Below are positions 31,740-35,788 of a stretch of 35,788 nucleotides of DNA, piece after piece (within the stretch, counting starts at the first letter, position 1; the number at the start of each line of letters is the position of its first letter). This DNA comes from Saccharopolyspora shandongensis (GTDB taxonomy: Bacteria > Actinomycetota > Actinomycetes > Mycobacteriales > Pseudonocardiaceae). The notes under the pieces were generated by a model, which did no database searches, was not told where the DNA came from, and saw only the letters and a program-made list of their open reading frames with translations. Where the stretch lies: the NCBI RefSeq assembly GCF_900106995.1, contig NZ_FNOK01000079.1:1-35788 (forward strand), given 5' to 3'. The position numbers and the translations under genes are program-made.

Positions 31740-32138
31740 GTGAAGCCTGGTGTGCTGGCGTTCTACCGGATCATGGCGTACGTCACCGCGGTGCTGTTGA
31801 TCCTTCTCTGCGCGTCGATGGTGCTCAAGTACGGCCATTACGCCGGTCTGTGGGCGGAGGGTTCCGCTACCCAGCAGCTCGGCGAGACGTGGACCTTCCG
31901 CATCGGCGTGGCGCACGGCTGGCTGTACATGGTCTACCTGCTCGTCGCCGTGGTCGCCACTACCCAGCTGCGCGCGCCGATCGGCCGGATGCTGCTGGTG
32001 CTGCTGGCCGGCACGATCCCGTTCGGCGCGTTCGTCGCCGAGCGCAAGATGACGCACTGGCACGAGCGGCGGATGGCGGGCAAGCCGATCGTCGGGCAGC
32101 AGAGCCCCGCGAAATCGGAGGAATCGCGCGCCTCATGA
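31740..32138 (+). CDS. DUF3817-domain integral membrane protein
   Basis: The 132-residue protein has three hydrophobic segments: YRIMAYVTAVLLILLCASMV, LYMVYLLVAVVATTQL and GRMLLVLLAGTIPFGAFVAE. A histidine- and arginine-rich cytosolic end (KMTHWHERR) follows, and then a polar tail. This matches the DUF3817 family of small actinobacterial membrane proteins, whose role is not known. The start GTG 31740 gives MKPGVLAFYRIMAY. The stop overlaps the start of ctaB (ATGA at 32135), so it is translationally coupled to heme O synthase, hinting at a link to heme or respiration (inference). Confidence 0.88.
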   Translation: MKPGVLAFYRIMAYVTAVLLILLCASMVLKYGHYAGLWAEGSATQQLGETWTFRIGVAHGWLYMVYLLVAVVATTQLRAPIGRMLLVLLAGTIPFGAFVAERKMTHWHERRMAGKPIVGQQSPAKSEESRAS

Positions 32139-33070
32139 CAGCCATCCCTTCCTCGGCCGCGCCCGAATCCGCCCCGCCCGCCGGTCGCCGGCGCAGCGTG
32201 CTGGCGGCCTACGTGGCGTTGACCAAGCCGCGCGTCATCGAACTGCTGCTGGTCACCACGATCCCCGCGATGTTCCTCGCGCAGCGCGGCATCCCGTCGC
32301 TGTGGCTGGTGGCCGTGACGCTGCTCGGCGGCGCCATGTCGGCCGGGGCCGCGAACGCCCTCAACTGCGTGGCGGACTCCGACATCGACGCGGTGATGAA
32401 CCGGACCAAGAAGCGCCCGCTGGTGCGCTACGAGGTGCCGCGCCGCAACGCCCTGATCTTCGGCATCGTGCTGGGCCTGGTGTCCTTCGCCGTGCTGTGG
32501 CTGGGCGCGAACCTGCTGTCGGCGATCCTGGCCACGGCCGCGCTGCTGTTCTACGTCTTCGTCTACACGCTGGTGCTCAAGCGCCGGACCTCGCAGAACA
32601 TCGTGTGGGGCGGCGCGGCAGGCTGCATGCCCGTGGTGGTCGGCTGGGCCGCCGTCACCGGCACGGTGGAGTGGCCGGCGCTGGTGATGTTCGGCGTGGT
32701 GTTCCTGTGGACGCCGCCGCACTTCTGGTCGCTGGCGATGAAGTACAAGGACGACTACGCGCGAGCCGGGGTGCCGATGCTGCCGGTGGTCGCCACCACG
32801 CGGCAGGTGTCCGCGCGGATCCTGGCCTACAGCTGGGCGACGGTGGGCTGCACGCTGCTGCTGGTGCCGGTGACGAGCTGGGTGTACGTGGCGTTCGCGG
32901 TGCTCGCCGGGGCGGCGTTCCTGATCGTCGCGCAGCGCATGCACGCGGCGGTGCGCAACGGCCGGGCCTACAACCCGATGAAGCTGTTCCACCTGTCGAA
33001 CTCGTACCTGGCGCTGCTGTTCGTGGCGATCGCCGTGGACGCCGCGGTCGGCCTGCCGGCACTGGTCTGA
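32135..33070 (+). CDS. ctaB: Protoheme IX farnesyltransferase (heme O synthase)
   Basis: The 311-residue polytopic membrane enzyme of the UbiA superfamily adds farnesyl to heme b to give heme O, a precursor of heme A for cytochrome oxidase. The first motif region is AANALNCVADSDIDAVMNRT followed by KKRPL, with the Asp residues that bind prenyl diphosphate Mg. The second is WTPPHFWSLAMKYKDDYARA followed by GVPMLPVV. About eight to nine membrane helices are visible. The start ATG 32135 overlaps the stop of the DUF3817 gene. The length fits the family. In many actinobacteria ctaB is followed by transketolase genes on the other strand; here a toxin-antitoxin pair lies downstream instead. Confidence 0.96.
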   Translation: MTAIPSSAAPESAPPAGRRRSVLAAYVALTKPRVIELLLVTTIPAMFLAQRGIPSLWLVAVTLLGGAMSAGAANALNCVADSDIDAVMNRTKKRPLVRYEVPRRNALIFGIVLGLVSFAVLWLGANLLSAILATAALLFYVFVYTLVLKRRTSQNIVWGGAAGCMPVVVGWAAVTGTVEWPALVMFGVVFLWTPPHFWSLAMKYKDDYARAGVPMLPVVATTRQVSARILAYSWATVGCTLLLVPVTSWVYVAFAVLAGAAFLIVAQRMHAAVRNGRAYNPMKLFHLSNSYLALLFVAIAVDAAVGLPALV

Positions 33071-33127
33071 GCCTCCGTCACCGGCGGATCCCGGAGTCGA
33101 GGCGGCCCGCTACCCGCGCCGGACGAG

Positions 33128-33475
33128 TCAGAGCCGCAGGTGCAGGCGGAGGGCGTTGTCGAGCTTCTCGAGGGTCTTGGGCGGTAGCGTTCCGATCCGG
33201 TTGCCGAGGCGGTTCACCGCCACCGCCCGGATCTGCTCGGCCTGGGCCTTCGAGTCCTTGGGCAGGCCGCATTCGTCGGCCCGCAGGAGCACCTGGAACG
33301 GGTGGACCCGGTCGGCGTTGGAGGTCACCGGCACTACGGTGATCACCCCGCGGCCCGCGCGCTGGGCGCTGCGGTTCGCGGCGTCGTTGCTGATCACGAC
33401 TGCGGGCCGGGTCTTGTTGGCCTCCGAGCCGCGGATCGGTTCGAAGTCGACCCAGTAGAGGTCACCGCGCCGCAT
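33128..33475 (-). CDS. mazF: MazF-type endoribonuclease toxin
   Basis: The 115-residue protein matches the MazF/PemK family of mRNA interferases. The N-terminus RRGDLYWVDFEPIRGSEANK is followed by TRPAVVISNDAANR with the catalytic Arg (R of TRPAVV), the strand VITVVPVTSN with the conserved Thr/Ser, and the end IRAVAVNRLGNRIGTLP. It cleaves mRNA at specific sites unless bound by its antitoxin. The start ATG 33475 was picked from the domain start; the frame continues upstream through the antitoxin gene but is not coding there. It overlaps the antitoxin gene by 14 bp, the usual coupled arrangement. It is convergent with ctaB. Confidence 0.93.
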   Translation of the reverse strand: MRRGDLYWVDFEPIRGSEANKTRPAVVISNDAANRSAQRAGRGVITVVPVTSNADRVHPFQVLLRADECGLPKDSKAQAEQIRAVAVNRLGNRIGTLPPKTLEKLDNALRLHLRL

Positions 33476-33692
33476 CGGCGATCCCGTCGGCGGCCGTCGC
33501 GTCCCACAGCGGCGCGTCGTCGCCGGCGTCCCACTCCTCCCAGGCACTGGCGTAGGCGTCTTCCAGATCGGCGCTGCGCAGCAGGGTGATCGCCTGGTGG
33601 ATCACCGCCGAGCGGGAGGGCGCGCCGATCTGCTGGGCGTACTCGTCGACGAAGCTGACGTCTTCGTCGGTCAGGCTCACACTCACCTTCAT
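33462..33692 (-). CDS. mazE: MazE-type antitoxin, ribbon-helix-helix
   Basis: The 76-residue protein has a short N-terminal ribbon, MKVSVSLTDEDVSFVDEYAQ, followed by GAPSRSAVIHQAITLLRSAD, the ribbon-helix-helix fold that dimerises on operator DNA. Its acidic, Trp-containing C-terminus (ASAWEEWDAGDDAPLWDATA) is the kind that blocks the toxin active site. It resembles MazE antitoxins of mycobacteria. It is first in the operon and overlaps mazF by 14 bp. The promoter and likely autoregulation site lie in 33693-33772. Confidence 0.9.
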   Translation of the reverse strand: MKVSVSLTDEDVSFVDEYAQQIGAPSRSAVIHQAITLLRSADLEDAYASAWEEWDAGDDAPLWDATAADGIADAAR

Positions 33693-33772
33693 ACCGCGAT
33701 GCTACCCGCGTTCCCACCCCTCGTCATACCGGTCGAGGCGCTGCTCCGGAGGTGGCGTTCCGGCAGGTCCGG

Positions 33773-33820
33773 GGCCGTGAGTGCTTCGGGGCGCGATAGC
33801 ACCCCGAAACGCGCACGGCC
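33773..33820. other. Long imperfect hairpin upstream of the toxin-antitoxin pair
   Basis: GGCCGTG and GTGCTTCGGGG (33773-33791) pair with CCCCGAAACGC and CACGGCC (33802-33820), with one wobble and one mismatch, leaving a 10-base loop. It may be a terminator left from a lost gene or a border of the inserted module. The rest of 33693-33917 holds no gene. Confidence 0.5.
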
Positions 33821-33917
33821 GGAGTGACCAGCGGAAACCTCCGGCGCGGGGCATCAGGGGGTTCCCGTAGTTCTCAGGAAATTTCGGGCGGATATGCCTG
33901 ACCTGCACTGATTCTGA

Positions 33918-34469
33918 TCAGTGCGTGGTCATGCGGGCGGCGAGTTCCTCCGCGCTGGGTGTCCAGGTGCCGCGTTGGGCGTCGATCTCGTCCAGCCGTC
34001 GGTGGGTGCCTTCCTTGGACAGCTTGAGGTACCGCTGAAGCGTGCGGCGGTCCTCGTGGCCGGAGAGGTTCATCAGGTCGGCCTCGGTGGCGCCGTCCTC
34101 ACCGGCATGGGTGAGCCGGGAATGGCGTAGGTCGTGCAAGTCCCAGCCGCTGCTCGCGGTGCCGAGGTGTCGTTCGGCGGTGCGGTAGGTCATGCGGAAC
34201 CGCCGGCTGCCCTTGTCGAACTCTCCGGGGCGCGCGGTGCCGTCCTCGGGCACTCGGCGGGTGGACAGGAACACCGGCCCGGTGCGTCGGCGGACGAGGA
34301 GCTGGCCGAGCATCCGGGCGGTGCGGATGTCGTAGAGCAGGTCGTCTTCCTTGCCGCCCTTGCGGATCGTGCGGGCGCGGCGGTTGGCGCGGTCGAGGTC
34401 CTCGACGTTCAGGCGCAGCACCTCTAACAGCTCGGCTATCTCACCTGAAGGGCCGGAACTATGGTGCGG
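33918..34469 (-). pseudogene. Tyrosine recombinase, truncated C-terminal catalytic fragment
   Basis: The fragment carries the catalytic half of a phage-type integrase. A start-less beginning, GEIAELLEVLRLNVEDLDRA, corresponds to the box I region where the first Arg normally lies. RKGGKEDDLLYDIRTARML follows, then the HxxR box WDLHDLRHSRLTHAGE, LSGHEDRRTLQRYLKLS with the Tyr nucleophile, and a short tail ending MTTH. In-frame stops and the missing N-terminal domain upstream of 34469 show it is a remnant. The box I Arg is replaced (GEIAELL in place of GxRxxEL). It is not the same gene as the remnant near 5.1-5.7 kb. Confidence 0.85.
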
Positions 34470-34611
34470 TTATGAGCGACGCGACTGCGCGGATCCCTTG
34501 AAGGACCCCATGACCGGCGACGAGTTCGCGATGTGCCAGGACCCGACAAGTGTGCTGGGCTCGCGCTCGAACAGGGTAAGTACAAGTACCGCCCGCTGAC
34601 CTTCTCATCGG

Positions 34612-35788
34612 TCAGAACAGCGTGTCGCGCACGCGCAGCGGCCGGTACCCGGTCGGGCCGAGCTGCGCGAGCTCGCCTTCGATGTCGACCTCGATGGCGC
34701 CGAAGAAGTTGATGTTCTCACTGTCAGAGGGTGGGTCAGACCCGCCAGACGGCGTCACCACGAACATCATCACTGCCAGAGGGGAAATCACCAGGTCGCC
34801 GCCATCGTCCAGGCGCACCGGGCCGTCACCGGCGGCCAGGACTTCCTCCAGCTCGCCGAGTGCCTCACCGAGCTCGTCCTCGGCTGCGGCCAGGGCGCGG
34901 GCGGGGTCGGCGGATTTGCCCACGAGCTGGCAGAACTCCACGCGCTGCGCCGACCACTTGTCCGAGGTCAGCAGGTAGGTGGCGGGGTCGGAGTAGCGCC
35001 GCGAGCCGGGCACGTACACATCGCCGGTGCGCAGTCCGTCGCGTAACCCGAGCAGTGTGCACAGCTCCCAGTAGTGCCGGTAGGCACTGGTATTTCCGGA
35101 CTTGCGCGCGGTGTCGAGGTAGCCGCGCCACCGCGTGGGCACGAACCTATCCGGCGCCTTGTCAGGGACGCGCCGGGCGCCGGTGGCGTTGAGCTCCCGA
35201 AGGATCTCCACCGCCTCCAGCAGTCCGGCCGCCGCGGTCCCGCCGGCGAACCGGACAGCGGCCAGGACCTGCGGAGTGAACTGCCGCAGATACCCGTAAG
35301 AGCCATCCAGGGCAGCCAGGTGCCCGTGGTCGCGCGGCAGCCGAGGCGCGGTCTGCTCCCGTGCTGACCGTAGGCGGGGCCACCCGATCCGCTCGCCCCG
35401 GATCAACCCGCCGATCCGCTCGTCGTCGAGCCCCAGGTCGAAGATGATGTCCAGGAGTTCGTCGAGCAGGGCCTGGCGGTCCTCTCCGGACTTCCCGCGC
35501 TCGGTCAGCGCGTCGCGCATCTTCTGCTCGGCCGTACAGCAGCGTGGGCGAGTCGTGCTCCATCGCTTGCGCAAGCAGGAACTCGTCGAGCTCCTTGAGC
35601 TCCAGCGTCGACAGCGGGTGCCAACCCAGGTACTGCGCGGCCAGCCGCAGGTGCTCGGTGCGGGTCTTCGCCCGCCGGCCGTAGGACCGCAGCTCGACGG
35701 GGTCGATACCCAACTGGTCGGCCAGCCGGGCCACCGCTACCGGCGGTGCGGTAGACACCTTGTCCGGCACGAATCCCAGCCACGGCAG
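34612..35788 (-). pseudogene. Tn3-family transposase, internally deleted and truncated
   Basis: The gene enters from the right end of the window with LPWLGFVPDKVSTAPPVAVA, the DUF4158 N-terminal domain of Tn3-family transposases, and continues to LAQAMEHDSPTLLY near 35540. There the frame changes and the sequence jumps to AEQKMRDALTERGKSGEDRQ, which by family order lies some 200 residues further on, so an out-of-frame internal deletion is likely. Tn3-type sequence continues with RWRGYLDTARKSGNTSAYRH, GLRTGDVYVPGSRRYSDPA and GGDLVISPLAV, and stops near 34770. The whole C-terminal DDE catalytic part is missing and an unrelated 45-residue tail is read to the stop at 34612. Intact members are about 1000 residues; this one cannot be active. 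Confidence 0.87.

Noticed and set aside
33693..33917. Small frames upstream of the MazE gene
   Set aside because: They have no ribosome binding site and cross a long hairpin; the sequence looks non-coding.

Overview
The window is high-GC actinobacterial chromosome. It most likely comes from the Pseudonocardiales, for example a Saccharopolyspora-like organism. The reasons are the strong G/C bias at third codon positions, IdeR/DtxR-type iron boxes, an LdtMt2-like lipoprotein L,D-transpeptidase, the orn/tRNA-His pairing, an actinobacterial-style ctaB and a DivIVA-like coiled-coil protein. The genus is an inference.

Left flank (1-5787) is accessory DNA. It carries an IS630-type transposase tail, a stretch of decayed sequence, a probable catabolic unit (MocR/GntR-aminotransferase regulator, TIM-barrel isomerase, MFS transporter) and a frameshifted tyrosine integrase that ends about 70 bp from the 3' end of a tRNA-Lys gene. 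This looks like the remnant of an element integrated at tRNA-Lys.

Central housekeeping part (5788-17321): tRNA-Lys, a lipoprotein L,D-transpeptidase, tRNA-His with orn, a FadD-like acyl-CoA synthetase, two genes of unknown function, a lipoyl-like domain protein that lacks the acceptor lysine, a TPP riboswitch controlling thiD (with tenA downstream), a small membrane protein, a polysaccharide pyruvyl transferase-family gene, an iron-box-controlled DUF2218 gene, and a two-gene unit for a membrane-anchored protein and a DivIVA-like coiled-coil protein.

Siderophore locus (17581-30141): IucB-type GNAT acyltransferase, a dimodular NRPS (starter-type C, A for Thr by its code, T, C, A, T, TE), MbtH, an MFS exporter, a siderophore-interacting flavoprotein reductase and an ornithine/lysine N-monooxygenase. 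Three iron boxes lie at its promoters and a fourth precedes the DUF2218 gene. The monooxygenase and GNAT should make an N-acyl-N-hydroxy diamine. The NRPS joins it to Thr, the TE releases or oligomerises the peptide, the MFS protein exports it and the SIP reductase frees iron on return. The first C domain and the TE look EntF/DhbF-like, yet there are no catechol genes in the window, so the starter acyl group and the final product are open questions.

Right part (30142-35788): three 64-bp-spaced hairpin repeats, a luciferase-like monooxygenase, a DUF3817 protein and ctaB, a MazEF-type toxin-antitoxin pair, then mobile-element debris (a truncated tyrosine recombinase and an internally deleted Tn3-family transposase). 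A dispersed intergenic repeat occurs at about 12.8, 15.8 and 31.5 kb. No rRNA or CRISPR array was seen.
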